Shown here in pieces: positions 1 through 9,067 of a stretch of DNA of 64,000 bases (position 1 is its first letter; each line of letters begins with the position of its first letter). The notes below the pieces were generated by a model. It had not been told where the DNA came from. It was given only the letters and a program-made list of their open reading frames with translations, and did no database searches. A program made the translations under genes and the position numbers. Source of the stretch: CAVVEQ01 sp963747315 (GTDB lineage: Bacteria > Chloroflexota > Anaerolineae > Anaerolineales > Anaerolineaceae); NCBI GenBank assembly GCA_963747315.1, contig CAVVEQ010000013.1, positions 806,001 through 870,000 on the forward strand, in the 5' to 3' direction.

Positions 1-36
1 TGTGCAAAAAAAAGAACCCGAATCTGGAGGGTGCCT

Positions 37-519
37 TCATTCATTGAAAATATCCCCGCTCTTCCCTCCGTGCTTTTCCACCAATCGGATATTTTGAATC
101 CGGGCTGTTTTTTCTACGGCTTTGATCATGTCGTAAACAGTGAGGGCGGCCGCCGAAACAGCCACCAGTGATTCCATTTCTGCACCGGTTTTTCCGTGGG
201 TTTTTACTTTGGCTTCGATCTCAATACCCGAAAATGAATCCGAAATCCACAAGTCAATGTTGATCTGGTCAATAGGGATCGGGTGGCAAAGAGGGATCAA
301 TTCACTGGTTCTCTTTGCTGCTTGAATTCCTGCGATCTGCGCCACAGTCAACACGTCGCCTTTTTTCACCACTTGCTTTTTTATCAGCCCTATTGTTTCC
401 CCCTGGAGGTGGACTTCACCTCTGCTGATTGCAATCCTGTGCGTCTCCGACTTGCCGCCAATATCTACCATTTTCACCCTTCCTTGCGGATCCAGGTGGC
501 TTAATTCTGATTCATGCAT
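37..519 (-). CDS. moaC: Cyclic pyranopterin monophosphate synthase MoaC
   Basis: MoaC converts the MoaA product (cyclic dehydro-GTP) into cyclic pyranopterin monophosphate, an early step of molybdenum cofactor synthesis in the cytoplasm. The 160-residue protein is normal length for the family and carries the signature stretch AAKRTSELIPLCHP in the first half and GAEMESLVAVSAAALTVYDM followed by a Lys-rich helix in the second half, which supply the active-site residues. The ATG at 519 is chosen because a TATAAT box lies six bases upstream, giving a leaderless message. It is divergent from scpA. No other molybdopterin gene is visible inside the window. The family call is very secure. Confidence 0.96.
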   Translation of the reverse strand: MHESELSHLDPQGRVKMVDIGGKSETHRIAISRGEVHLQGETIGLIKKQVVKKGDVLTVAQIAGIQAAKRTSELIPLCHPIPIDQINIDLWISDSFSGIEIEAKVKTHGKTGAEMESLVAVSAAALTVYDMIKAVEKTARIQNIRLVEKHGGKSGDIFNE

Positions 520-525
520 TCGCCA

Positions 526-531
526 ATTATA
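526..531 (-). promoter_or_regulatory. Leaderless -10 box for moaC
   Basis: A perfect TATAAT on the minus strand ends six bases before the moaC ATG, so transcription would begin at or next to the start codon. No Shine-Dalgarno sequence and no clear -35 element are visible. The same arrangement recurs at six other genes in the window. Confidence 0.55.
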
Positions 532-566
532 ACCGGATTGAAACAGCTCCGCTCGATATCGCGGGA

Positions 567-575
567 TGCTATAAT
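567..575 (+). promoter_or_regulatory. Extended -10 leaderless promoter for scpA
   Basis: TGC followed directly by TATAAT forms an extended -10 element, and the hexamer ends seven bases before the scpA ATG. This predicts a message that starts at the start codon. It faces the moaC promoter, about 40 bp away. Confidence 0.6.
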
Positions 576-582
576 TGCCGCC

Positions 583-1371
583 ATGGGTTTATTCACCACT
601 GGTTATCAGACAGATGGCTATCAAATATTCACCGAGGTATATGAGGGACCGCTAGATCTCCTGCTTGATCTGATCGAACGGGCTGAACTTGATATCACCC
701 AATTGGCTCTCGCTCAGGTGACGGATCAATATCTGGCTTATCTCCAGCAGTTGACCGATCGGCAAGCTTCCGAGGTTTCCGCATTTTTGGTCATCGCTGC
801 GAAACTTCTCCAGATCAAATCCGCAGCCCTTCTCCCCCGCCCTTCTGTGGACCTGGTTACTGGTGAGGAGGTGGATAACGGTGAGATGCTTGCCCAACAA
901 TTGAAGTTATATAAGCGATTTAAAGAAATTGCGACCTGGTTAAATGCCCGGGATGAAGCGCGGATGCACACCTATTTACGACTCGCTTCAACGCCAAAAA
1001 TGCAAGGGAAATTGGATTTGGCAGGTATTACCCTCATGGATATCACCCTGGCTGCAAGGGAGATCTTTTTCCTGCGTCAGGATACCCGCCCGCTCGGGGA
1101 GGTCGTCACAAGACCTAGAATTACGATCCGTGAAAGGATACTGGCCATCATGGAAGCCATTCGCCGGGATGGGATTACAACATTTCGCTCGGTCCTTTCG
1201 CCCGGCCGCGCAAGGATGGAGATCGTGGTCACTTTCCTCGCGCTCCTCGAATTGATCAAAACTCACGTTGTTGAAGCCCGCCAGGAAGAAAGATTTGGAG
1301 ATATCGAGCTGCAACCGCTTGCCGATTGGAGCGAACAGATCACCGATCAGCTTGAATTTGAGGAAGAGTGA
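583..1371 (+). CDS. scpA: Segregation and condensation protein ScpA
   Basis: ScpA is the kleisin that bridges the two heads of the SMC dimer and, with ScpB, forms the bacterial condensin used in chromosome organisation and segregation. The N-terminal segment with YEGPLDLLLDLIERAELDI is diagnostic; an alpha-helical middle and a C-terminal winged-helix region with ITTFRSVLSPGRARMEIVV follow. The reading frame is open from 514, but the ATG at 583 is preferred because it gives the family-typical N terminus and sits seven bases after an extended -10 box. Length is about 262 residues, typical for the family. scpB is not in the window. mutS follows on the same strand after 39 bp. Confidence 0.92.
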   Translation: MGLFTTGYQTDGYQIFTEVYEGPLDLLLDLIERAELDITQLALAQVTDQYLAYLQQLTDRQASEVSAFLVIAAKLLQIKSAALLPRPSVDLVTGEEVDNGEMLAQQLKLYKRFKEIATWLNARDEARMHTYLRLASTPKMQGKLDLAGITLMDITLAAREIFFLRQDTRPLGEVVTRPRITIRERILAIMEAIRRDGITTFRSVLSPGRARMEIVVTFLALLELIKTHVVEARQEERFGDIELQPLADWSEQITDQLEFEEE

Positions 1372-1410
1372 TTCTAAATTTTAATATTTGTCACCAAATC
1401 CGCCGAACAA

Positions 1411-4002
1411 ATGCCCTTCGATGATGTAACACCCATTCGCAAACAATACCTGGATATAAAAAAGAAGTATCCGGATTCTCTCCTATTCTTCCGTCTTGGA
1501 GATTTTTATGAAACCTTTGATGAAGATGCCCGGATAGCATCACGCGAACTGGAGATCGTTCTCACATCACGAAATGTATCCAAAGGAACCAGGATCCCTA
1601 TGGCTGGCATACCCTATCATGCCGTAGAGGGGTACCTATCCCGCCTGATCAAAAAAGGGTACCACGTGGCAATATGTGAACAAGTTGGGGATCAACCTGC
1701 CCGGGGACTTTTTCCCAGGGAGGTGATCCGGGTAGTCACGCCAGGTACAGTTGTGGAACCCGGGATGTTAAACGGGGGAACCAATAATTACCTTTGCTGC
1801 CTGTTTGTTTTAAAACACAAAGCTGCGCTGGCTTATACAGATATCACCACTGGAGAATTCCAGGTCGTGGAGATCGCGGAAGGAGATATCTTGGGTGCGC
1901 TACGGGGGGAGATCTCCCGGCTTGCCCCAGCTGAAATTATTCTGCCGGAATCTTTTCAGGAAAGCGAGATAATTCAAGAACGATCTGTAACCCGTCTGGC
2001 TGACTGGCAATTTGATGTTGCTCGCACCGAACAAACCCTCCTCCGGCATTTCGGCGTAGCCTCTCTGGATGGTTTTGGATTGCGGGACCATCCTCTTGCT
2101 ATCGCTGCGTGCGGTGTGATCCTGCAATACCTTCAAGCCACTCAACCTGCCTCACTGGGTCAACTTACTTCATTAAAAAACTATTACCTCAATCAATTCA
2201 TGACCCTGGATTCTGTTACCCGGCGAAATCTGGAGATCACGGAAACCATCCGCTCTGCGGATGAAAAAGGGTCATTGCTGGGAATTTTGGATCACACGGT
2301 CTCCCAAATGGGAAAAAGACTGCTACGCCAGTGGGTAGGCAGTCCGTTGCTTGATATAGTTAGCATTCACCAACGCCAGGCTTGCGTCGCCTCCTTCCTG
2401 GAGAACGCCATGCTCCGCGCGGAATGCAAGGCAGTATTCAAACAATTAATCGACCTGGAGCGTATTTCCAATAGGATCGCTGCCGGGGTTGCCCTCCCAA
2501 GAGAATTGGTCGCTCTTCGGGAAACCTTGAGTTACCTACCCGCGATTTATAAATTATTTCAAAATGGATTCACTCAATTGCAGCCGATCGCGAAGAAAAT
2601 CGGCACGCACCCGGAAATTTATGATCTTCTCAAAGAATCCTTAAATGACGATCCTCCGGCCACCCTGCAAAATACAGGGGTGATCCGTCCCGGTTTCTCC
2701 GCAGAACTGGACGGCATTGTCGAAGCCTCAAAACACGCACGTGAATGGATCGCGAATCTTGAGACGATTGAACGTGAACGAACCGGCATTAAGACCCTCA
2801 AAGTGGGGTACAACAAAGTTTTTGGTTACTACATAGAAGTAACCCATGCGAACAATGCCACAGTTCCCGCTGAATATATCCGCAAGCAGACGCTGGTAAA
2901 CGCTGAACGGTACATCACACCTGAAATGAAGGAGTACGAAACACTAATATTGAATGCCGAAAGCCGCATTCATGAAGTAGAAAACCGCTTATACAAGGAA
3001 ATATGTCAAAGTATTTCCACCCACCGGGTGGATTTGCTCACAACCGGTCAAATTCTGGCAGAACTTGACACATACGCCTCTCTTGCTGAAGCTGCCTCGA
3101 TCGGAAAATATAACCTGCCCGAAATTGATTCAGAACCCATACTGGAGATCCGAGATGGTCGGCATCCGGTGGTCGAATGGGCGCATCATTCAAACCAATT
3201 CGTGCCGAATGATGCGGTCTTTGAACAGGGTGAGATCGTCCGCATCATTACCGGTCCCAATATGAGCGGGAAGAGCACTTTTCTCCGCCAGGTGGCCTTG
3301 ATCGTACTAATGGCTCAGATCGGTAGCTTTGTTCCAGCTTCAAGCGCGAAAATTGGATTGGTTGACAGGATTTTCACCCGCATCGGTGCTCAGGATGAGA
3401 TTTATGCCGGACAATCCACGTTCATGGTGGAAATGACCGAGGCTGCGAATATTCTCAACCATGCTACGCCACGCAGCCTCTTGATCCTTGATGAAATCGG
3501 TCGTGGGACTAGCACGTACGATGGACTGTCAATCGCCTGGGCAATGGTGGAATATATCCACAATCACCCCGGTGTACGCTCCCGAACGTTATTTGCGACG
3601 CATTATCATGAATTGACACAACTGGCTGATTTGTTGCCAGGTATCCGTAATTACAACGTGGCAGTTACTGAATCCTCAGGGACTGTAGTTTTCCTTCATA
3701 AGATCGTCCCTGGTGGCAGTGACCGTTCGTACGGCATCCATGTTGCGCAACTGGCTGGGTTGCCACCCCCTGTGATCCAGCGCGCTTCTGAAATACTGAA
3801 GGAATTGGAAGGTTCATCCGGCACAGCTTATCAACGAGATGAGGATATCTCCCGCCAGCTTGCCCTGTTTCCCGAATCCAATCCGTTGGTGGATGAACTA
3901 CGCAAGCTGGATCTTAATGTGCTCTCACCAATAGAGGCACTAAATCACCTTTATGAATGGCAAAAGCGGTATAAAAACCTCGACGATCAAGAATCAGATT
4001 GA
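1411..4002 (+). CDS. mutS: DNA mismatch repair protein MutS
   Basis: MutS recognises mismatches and small loops and recruits MutL. The 863-residue protein has the complete MutS1 layout: an N-terminal mismatch-binding domain with the Phe-X-Glu motif (GDFYETF near residue 33), connector, lever and clamp domains, and a C-terminal ATPase with Walker A GPNMSGKST near residue 615 and Walker B LLILDEIGRGTSTYDG near residue 690. The frame is intact. The ATG at 1411 lacks an obvious Shine-Dalgarno sequence and may be translated as the second gene after scpA. Its 3' end overlaps the convergent membrane-protein gene by 16 bp. Confidence 0.97.
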   Translation: MPFDDVTPIRKQYLDIKKKYPDSLLFFRLGDFYETFDEDARIASRELEIVLTSRNVSKGTRIPMAGIPYHAVEGYLSRLIKKGYHVAICEQVGDQPARGLFPREVIRVVTPGTVVEPGMLNGGTNNYLCCLFVLKHKAALAYTDITTGEFQVVEIAEGDILGALRGEISRLAPAEIILPESFQESEIIQERSVTRLADWQFDVARTEQTLLRHFGVASLDGFGLRDHPLAIAACGVILQYLQATQPASLGQLTSLKNYYLNQFMTLDSVTRRNLEITETIRSADEKGSLLGILDHTVSQMGKRLLRQWVGSPLLDIVSIHQRQACVASFLENAMLRAECKAVFKQLIDLERISNRIAAGVALPRELVALRETLSYLPAIYKLFQNGFTQLQPIAKKIGTHPEIYDLLKESLNDDPPATLQNTGVIRPGFSAELDGIVEASKHAREWIANLETIERERTGIKTLKVGYNKVFGYYIEVTHANNATVPAEYIRKQTLVNAERYITPEMKEYETLILNAESRIHEVENRLYKEICQSISTHRVDLLTTGQILAELDTYASLAEAASIGKYNLPEIDSEPILEIRDGRHPVVEWAHHSNQFVPNDAVFEQGEIVRIITGPNMSGKSTFLRQVALIVLMAQIGSFVPASSAKIGLVDRIFTRIGAQDEIYAGQSTFMVEMTEAANILNHATPRSLLILDEIGRGTSTYDGLSIAWAMVEYIHNHPGVRSRTLFATHYHELTQLADLLPGIRNYNVAVTESSGTVVFLHKIVPGGSDRSYGIHVAQLAGLPPPVIQRASEILKELEGSSGTAYQRDEDISRQLALFPESNPLVDELRKLDLNVLSPIEALNHLYEWQKRYKNLDDQESD

Positions 4003-5037
4003 CCTTTGATTAGCGAGCGGGAAACCACGAATAAGATAACTCCGCAAGTGAGCACAATAAATCCCGACAGCGCGGCTACCATTATAAAACCATTCGCGAT
4101 CTGCAATAATATCCCGGTAAACACCTCTCCGATTTCCGCCGGGAATGCTGATACGGCTGAGCGGATCATTCCGGCTGCACCCGAATTTACCCCAAACCAA
4201 AGAATCAGGTCCATGACTAAACCGGTAGTCCCGGCAGCCAGGAGTACGATCCCGAGGTTGCGAATTTTAGTTTTCCACCCAGGTGTGGAAACCAGAACCA
4301 GAGCGACAACGAGCAGGATGGACAATCCCACCAGAACTGATGAGATCGTGCTGGAATTCCGTACTAGATTCACAAAGGTTAATATCGCTGAAGGGGTGCT
4401 GGGGGATTGCAGAGAAATGGTCTTGAGTGGGATCTGATCCGGGATCTGCGCGACCATATTCATAACAAAAGGCTTTATCAGGGGATAGACGAGTTCCATA
4501 ACTTCGTCCGGGAACCGGCACAATGGAAGATTGGTATCATCGCCAAATAAGGAAAGTAGTTTTACCAGGTCTGCGGTCGTGCAAGCGGGCAGTAACTGGA
4601 TTAACCCCTGGATGCTTTCCTCCTGACCGAAATTATTTTTTATTCCGCTCAGATCCATTCCAAGTGAAAGTTCGTCTTCAGATCCATGAAGGAATGTGAA
4701 AACCCTGTCCAGGTTTAAATTCCACCTGCTGTTGGAACCAATCCGGTGGAACCAGGTTGAAAATAAATCCATTAAACCGATCCTGATCCAGTTGGGAAGT
4801 CAGCTGCCCAAGACCATTATCCAGGAAATTAACAGATGAATCCCCGGATATTACCCCGCTAAGTAACAGGGGATACACACGATATAAACCCTGGTCTTGA
4901 AATGCCAGTTTATACGTGTCCTGTTGCAATAAGACTTTCTGAACCGGGACCCAGAAAATTCCCAAGAAGAGGGTAATTCCCAACAAGGCACCAATGATCA
5001 CTGAAAAAATGTTACGGATGGGATATTTATTATCCAT
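3987..5037 (-). CDS. Conserved multi-TM protein of unknown function (frameshifted)
   Basis: I do not recognise a named family. Two minus-strand frames join near 4715 (at a TTTAAATT run) into one protein of about 345 residues: the first frame reads to WFQQQVEF and the other continues with NLDRVFTFLHGSEDEL. One N-terminal TM segment is followed by a mainly soluble region of about 190 residues, then three hydrophobic segments at the C terminus and a short charged tail (LIKGQSDS), so it is probably a membrane protein with an extracytoplasmic domain. The start overlaps the end of the upstream GH13 gene by 8 bp, suggesting translational coupling. Its tail overlaps mutS. The single frameshift is more likely a sequence error than decay. 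Confidence 0.6.
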
Positions 5038-6451
5038 GGCTCGTTATCAATCCTTTGGCTTTTAGTAATAGGCTTTTACCTTGTGGTATTTTGAGGCGCA
5101 GGATGGCTCCCTCCACCCAATATTCACCTTCACCGATCAGATTCTCAATGGTTGATTCGTTTTCCCAGCCAAATTCACTTAAGGTTATCCCATCATCCCA
5201 TAGATTGTGTGTCGGATTCATTACAATCAAGATGGATTCGTCTCCATAGGATCGCAATGCTGTAAACAAGGATTCGGTTTCCTTTCGCTGAACCAACCTG
5301 TAAGTTCCAGAACGAAGAGAGTTTTCTTGCTTGCGGATTTGAACCAATTTTCGAACCCACGATTGTAGTTCTCTGTTCCAATGAGATTCTTCCCAGGGAA
5401 AAGCCCGCCGGCAATCCGGGTCTTTTCCGCCTTCAATACCAATCTCATCCCCATAATAAATCGAAGGTACGCCTTGATACGTCAGAAGAAAAAGGAAGGC
5501 TTGTTTGACCTTTTCCACTGATCCGCCCAGCATGGTCCTGATCCGTTCGGTATCATGGCTTCCAAGCAACAGAAATAGACCAGCGACGTTCTCTGCAGGA
5601 TAAACTTTGAGAAGGTGCTCTACCTTTGAACTAAATTCCCGGGCGTGGATCTTTTGATTCAAGAATTCGATTACTGCATCACGCAGAGGATAATGCATGA
5701 GGCCATCAAAATGGTGGTCCCCCACCCAGCGTGGCTGAATATCCCAGATCTCCCCCATGGTGTATGCCTGAGGATTGATCCCCTTAACGATTTCGGTAAA
5801 TTCACCCCAAAATGAGTCGTCGTCGATATCATTTGGGACATCCAAACGCCAGCCATCGATCCCACGCTCCGTCCAATAGCGAACAACCCGCATAATGTAA
5901 GAACGCGTATCAGGATTATAAGTATTGAATTTCGGAAGACTCTTATTGTTCCACCAACCAACATAATCCACAGCATCCCCAGGTCCATACGCATTAATTG
6001 GAGTTTTCTTGATATGAAACCAATCCTTGTAAGCTGAATCAGATCCATTTTCAAGAACATCGGAGAAAGCGAAAAAACCTCTTCCGCAATGGTTGAAAAC
6101 ACCATCAATAATGATCCTTACACTCCTACCGTGCGCACAGTCCAGAAGTTCGAGGAATTCACGTTCGTCTCCCAACCGGGGGTCAATCCGGAAATAATCG
6201 ACTGTATCATAGCGGTGGGTAGAAGGTGATAAAAATATAGGATTTAAATAAATGGCATTGATGCCCAGATCGATCAAATAATCAAAATGATCGCGAATCC
6301 CCCGCAGATCACCCCCCTGGAATCCATGCAGAGTTGGTTTGGAACCCCAGGGTTTGACGTTCACGGGATCGTTCGCCGGGTTGCCATTCGCAAAACGATC
6401 CGGAAAGATTTGGTAAAAAATTGCATCCCTAACCCAGCCCGGCAAGGTCAT
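5030..6451 (-). CDS. Cytoplasmic GH13 alpha-amylase-family enzyme (neopullulanase/cyclomaltodextrinase-like)
   Basis: This 473-residue protein is a GH13 (beta/alpha)8-barrel enzyme acting on alpha-glucans or maltodextrins. Visible conserved regions are DGVFNH (about 116-121), GWRLDVPN with the nucleophile Asp near 204, GEIWD with the acid/base Glu near 234, and GSHD with the transition-state Asp near 300. There is no signal peptide, so it should act in the cytoplasm on imported oligosaccharides; the long N-terminal carbohydrate-binding domain of classical neopullulanases is absent. It overlaps the panE stop by 4 bp. Exact substrate cannot be read from the sequence. The malEFG importer and a secreted GH13 lie about 11-15 kb away and could feed it. 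Confidence 0.85.
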   Translation of the reverse strand: MTLPGWVRDAIFYQIFPDRFANGNPANDPVNVKPWGSKPTLHGFQGGDLRGIRDHFDYLIDLGINAIYLNPIFLSPSTHRYDTVDYFRIDPRLGDEREFLELLDCAHGRSVRIIIDGVFNHCGRGFFAFSDVLENGSDSAYKDWFHIKKTPINAYGPGDAVDYVGWWNNKSLPKFNTYNPDTRSYIMRVVRYWTERGIDGWRLDVPNDIDDDSFWGEFTEIVKGINPQAYTMGEIWDIQPRWVGDHHFDGLMHYPLRDAVIEFLNQKIHAREFSSKVEHLLKVYPAENVAGLFLLLGSHDTERIRTMLGGSVEKVKQAFLFLLTYQGVPSIYYGDEIGIEGGKDPDCRRAFPWEESHWNRELQSWVRKLVQIRKQENSLRSGTYRLVQRKETESLFTALRSYGDESILIVMNPTHNLWDDGITLSEFGWENESTIENLIGEGEYWVEGAILRLKIPQGKSLLLKAKGLITSHG

Positions 6452-7488
6452 TTTTCGATCCGCTCCATGCTAACAAGTTTGATCAATGCGTCCGGATTGT
6501 GATCGAATCTTTTCCACTCAACTTCACCTGCAAGGATCTGTTTCAAGACCCGGGTGAAGGTTGTATTCACCGGAGTGCAAATGCCTCGTTTCGCTCCGTT
6601 TCTCGCCACAACCCCGTTTAGGAAATCAACTTCGGAATTACGCGAACCGGATTGGATTTCAATCAGGAAGGAAGGTTTCTTATTTCCCCGTCCTTTTGCG
6701 AGAATTCGGCCGAAAAGGGCTTGCCCCGCTTTTCCCGAAATCATGCTCCCAAAAGCAAGAAGTTTCACCGGAGTTCCTGGGAGATCCTCCACTTTATATC
6801 CAAGGGCACGCATGACTGCCTGAGTTTCGCGAAGTTGTTCCATTTCCAGATTAAAAAGCCGTTGATCTGCAAATATTTCTGCAGGGGTCATATTGAGGAT
6901 CGCCGCAGAGGCATTTGCGGGAAGATTCGTGAGTAGCTTGGACCATTTCATATCCGGGATCGAGGAGTAACGCCTGGCCTTAAGCCCTGCCGTGTTGAAA
7001 TCCCTTACAATCGCGGAAACCAACGGAGAATCGCCTGCAATCCCTACTCCTCGCAGCTTATCGACAGTTATCATCCCAGGGCCTTCCCTACCAATGGCGG
7101 TTGTCACCGACCCGGCAATCACCCGCCCCTCTCCGAATGCCTTAACCAGCAGAGGTTCATTTTCCACACCATTCTGCAGGCAAAGGATGGGAGGAATAAA
7201 GGATGAAAAATCCTTGATGGAATCTATGAAACCAAGGGTATCGTAAGATTTAACCGCAAGGATTCCAAAGTCAAATGGGGCTTCCTCCTTCAAATTTGAG
7301 AAGGAAGTATGCACATTCAGACCGCTAACTTTTTGAACCATCCCCTTGCGGTATAGGTTTATTCCGGTTTTTGTGAGGGTTTCCGCAGCGTCTGGTCGCT
7401 CTAAAAAATCGACGTCATTCCCAGCCAGGATCAGGCTTGCGCCAAAATAAGATCCTATTGCACCTGCACCGAAGATAACTATCCGCAT
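6448..7488 (-). CDS. panE: 2-dehydropantoate 2-reductase (ketopantoate reductase)
   Basis: PanE reduces 2-dehydropantoate to pantoate with NADPH in pantothenate and CoA synthesis. The N-terminal Rossmann motif GAGAIGSYFG is at residues 7-16, the catalytic-Lys segment KWSKLLTNLPANA lies mid-protein, and the C-terminal substrate motif SEVDFLNGVVARNGAKRG is present. The ATG at 7488 follows GAGGTGA at proper spacing; an alternative TTG one codon upstream is less likely. The length of about 346 residues is somewhat above the usual 300-315. It is followed with a 4-bp overlap by the GH13 gene. Related family members reduce other 2-keto acids, so specificity is inferred. Confidence 0.88.
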   Translation of the reverse strand: MRIVIFGAGAIGSYFGASLILAGNDVDFLERPDAAETLTKTGINLYRKGMVQKVSGLNVHTSFSNLKEEAPFDFGILAVKSYDTLGFIDSIKDFSSFIPPILCLQNGVENEPLLVKAFGEGRVIAGSVTTAIGREGPGMITVDKLRGVGIAGDSPLVSAIVRDFNTAGLKARRYSSIPDMKWSKLLTNLPANASAAILNMTPAEIFADQRLFNLEMEQLRETQAVMRALGYKVEDLPGTPVKLLAFGSMISGKAGQALFGRILAKGRGNKKPSFLIEIQSGSRNSEVDFLNGVVARNGAKRGICTPVNTTFTRVLKQILAGEVEWKRFDHNPDALIKLVSMERIEK

Positions 7489-7530
7489 CAATTCACCTCA
7501 ACCAATAATTTTGAAATATTTTTAATAATT

Positions 7531-8448
7531 TCAATGCTTTTCCCAATATTTATAACCCTGAAGAAACGCCTTTCCGAGCATTGGTTTTTTCCCGGCAGGT
7601 TGCAATTCCTCAATTACAAAATCGCCATGACCAGTGCCAATTGCTGGCAAACCATCACGCACTCCGCGCTTACCGGGCGAAAGGTTACCTGGCAGCGCAG
7701 CTCCGGCCTTGATCACTTTAATAACTTGCCCATCCAATTCGAATTGCGTCCCCGGCCATGGATAGAAGGCTCGCACATTGCGGACTAATTGTGCTGATGG
7801 GAGGGAAAAATCAAGCATGCTCATGGATTTCTCAATTTTCGATGCATAGGTTGCCAAAGTTTCATCCTGCGGAATAGCTTTGAGGTCCCCGGAAAAGATC
7901 CTGGGAAGAGTCTCACCCAGGAGTTCAACCCCCAGATTTGCAAGGCGATTTCCCAGGTCCAAACCGGTTTCCTGCTTCTCAATCCTGATTTCTTTTTGGC
8001 TGTAAACACTGCCGGTATCAATTCCAACATCCATTTTCATGATTGAAATTCCGGTGACCTCATCGCCAGAAAGGATGGCTGCCTGGATGGGAGCTGCTCC
8101 TCTCCAGCGGGGAAGAAGTGAAGCATGAACGTTGATGCAGCCAAAAGACGGCAGATTGAGCACATTCTCTCGCAGGATCTGCCCAAAAGCAACCACAATG
8201 ATCATATCTGGATTCCATTCCTGTAACTTCTCGAAGACACCAGGATCCTTCAAGCGAATCGGCTGTAATATTTCCAGCCTGTGTTCCAGCGCTGAAATCT
8301 TGACCGGGGGGGGCATCATTGTCTTTCCCCTTCCTGCAGGTCGATCTGGCTGGGTAACCACCCCTTTCACCGTATAGTTGCTCGCCAGGAATTTTAGTGT
8401 GGGAACCGCAAATTCTGGAGAACCCATGAAAACGATACTTTTTCCCAT
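7531..8448 (-). CDS. fmt: Methionyl-tRNA formyltransferase
   Basis: Fmt formylates the amino group of Met on initiator tRNA using 10-formyl-tetrahydrofolate. The 305-residue protein has the N-terminal formyltransferase fold starting FMGSPEFAVPTL, the folate site with NVHASLLPRWRGAAPIQ and DVGIDTG, and a C-terminal OB-fold domain. It lies immediately upstream of panE on the same strand. The ATG at 8448 is six bases after an extended -10 element and has no Shine-Dalgarno sequence, so the message is probably leaderless. No def (peptide deformylase) gene is visible next to it. Confidence 0.95.
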   Translation of the reverse strand: MGKSIVFMGSPEFAVPTLKFLASNYTVKGVVTQPDRPAGRGKTMMPPPVKISALEHRLEILQPIRLKDPGVFEKLQEWNPDMIIVVAFGQILRENVLNLPSFGCINVHASLLPRWRGAAPIQAAILSGDEVTGISIMKMDVGIDTGSVYSQKEIRIEKQETGLDLGNRLANLGVELLGETLPRIFSGDLKAIPQDETLATYASKIEKSMSMLDFSLPSAQLVRNVRAFYPWPGTQFELDGQVIKVIKAGAALPGNLSPGKRGVRDGLPAIGTGHGDFVIEELQPAGKKPMLGKAFLQGYKYWEKH

Positions 8449-8454
8449 GCAGAG

Positions 8455-8463
8455 ATTTTAACA
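8455..8463 (-). promoter_or_regulatory. Extended -10 leaderless promoter for fmt
   Basis: On the minus strand TGT is followed by TAAAAT, which ends six bases before the fmt ATG. It matches the design seen at moaC, scpA, the secreted GH13 gene, lipM, tlyA and the UbiA-family gene. Confidence 0.5.
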
Positions 8464-8567
8464 CATCGACTGTTTGGATTACCTGTATAGGTTATAAATA
8501 AAATAATTACATTGAAAGAATATTTTCGCGATACAATCGAAACTAGTCTGATGGTGAAGGAGTTTGA

Positions 8568-8813
8568 ATGTCCGAGACGATCATTATTTACGGCACATCA
8601 TGGTGCTGGTCATCAAAACGAGCACGTGGGATATTTGAAAAGCATAACATCCCTTTTCAATGGATAGATATTGACGAGGACGAAGAAGCAGCCCGGAAAG
8701 TGATGGAAGTTAATCGAGGGAATCGCAGCGTTCCGACGATTGCCTTCCCGGATGGTAGCTATCTGGTTGAGCCATCGGATTTAGAATTGAAATCCCGCCT
8801 TCAAATCGCGTAG
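8568..8813 (+). CDS. Monothiol glutaredoxin/mycoredoxin-like protein
   Basis: This 81-residue thioredoxin-fold protein begins with a short beta strand, then TSWCWSSKRA, so the active site is Cys-Trp-Ser-Ser rather than Cys-X-X-Cys. The cis-Pro loop SVPTIAFPDG and the C-terminal helix are present. Overall it resembles the mycoredoxin/NrdH/glutaredoxin group that reduces mixed disulfides, but the second cysteine is replaced by serine, pointing to a monothiol mechanism or a thiol-transfer role. A good Shine-Dalgarno sequence (GAAGGAG) precedes the ATG, and TACAAT at 8531-8536 is a possible -10. It is divergent from fmt. The physiological thiol partner is unknown. Confidence 0.82.
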   Translation: MSETIIIYGTSWCWSSKRARGIFEKHNIPFQWIDIDEDEEAARKVMEVNRGNRSVPTIAFPDGSYLVEPSDLELKSRLQIA

Positions 8814-8835
8814 TCTTATTGGGTATTGCCAGGTA

Positions 8836-9054
8836 TTACTTTTGCCTGTTTTTTCCCAATAGAAAAAGAAACAAACCAATACCCAATAAAACACCCATAG
8901 TAATTAAGAACGGGGAGATTGGGTTCGTGGTTTTTTCAATAAATACCTTCTTTTGAGTGCGGAGACGTTCATTCAACCGTTCAACAAATGCCGGGTCTGG
9001 TGCGACCGGCACTATTTTTCTTCGGAGATCGTACTCGAAGTCTGTATACTCCAT
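8836..9054 (-). CDS. Small single-TM protein, possible sigma-factor partner
   Basis: This 72-residue protein has a charged N-terminal cytoplasmic segment with APDPAFVERLNERL, one strong hydrophobic segment near residues 45-66 and a basic C-terminal end (GKNRQK). I do not recognise a named family. It is the last gene of a three-gene operon after an ECF sigma factor and a DegV protein, 13 bp downstream of degV and with a good ribosome site (AAGGGGTGG). By position and topology it could be a minimal membrane anchor or anti-sigma-like partner, but it lacks a visible zinc anti-sigma motif, so that role is only inference. Confidence 0.65.
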   Translation of the reverse strand: MEYTDFEYDLRRKIVPVAPDPAFVERLNERLRTQKKVFIEKTTNPISPFLITMGVLLGIGLFLFLLGKNRQK

Positions 9055-9067
9055 TTTCCACCCCTTA

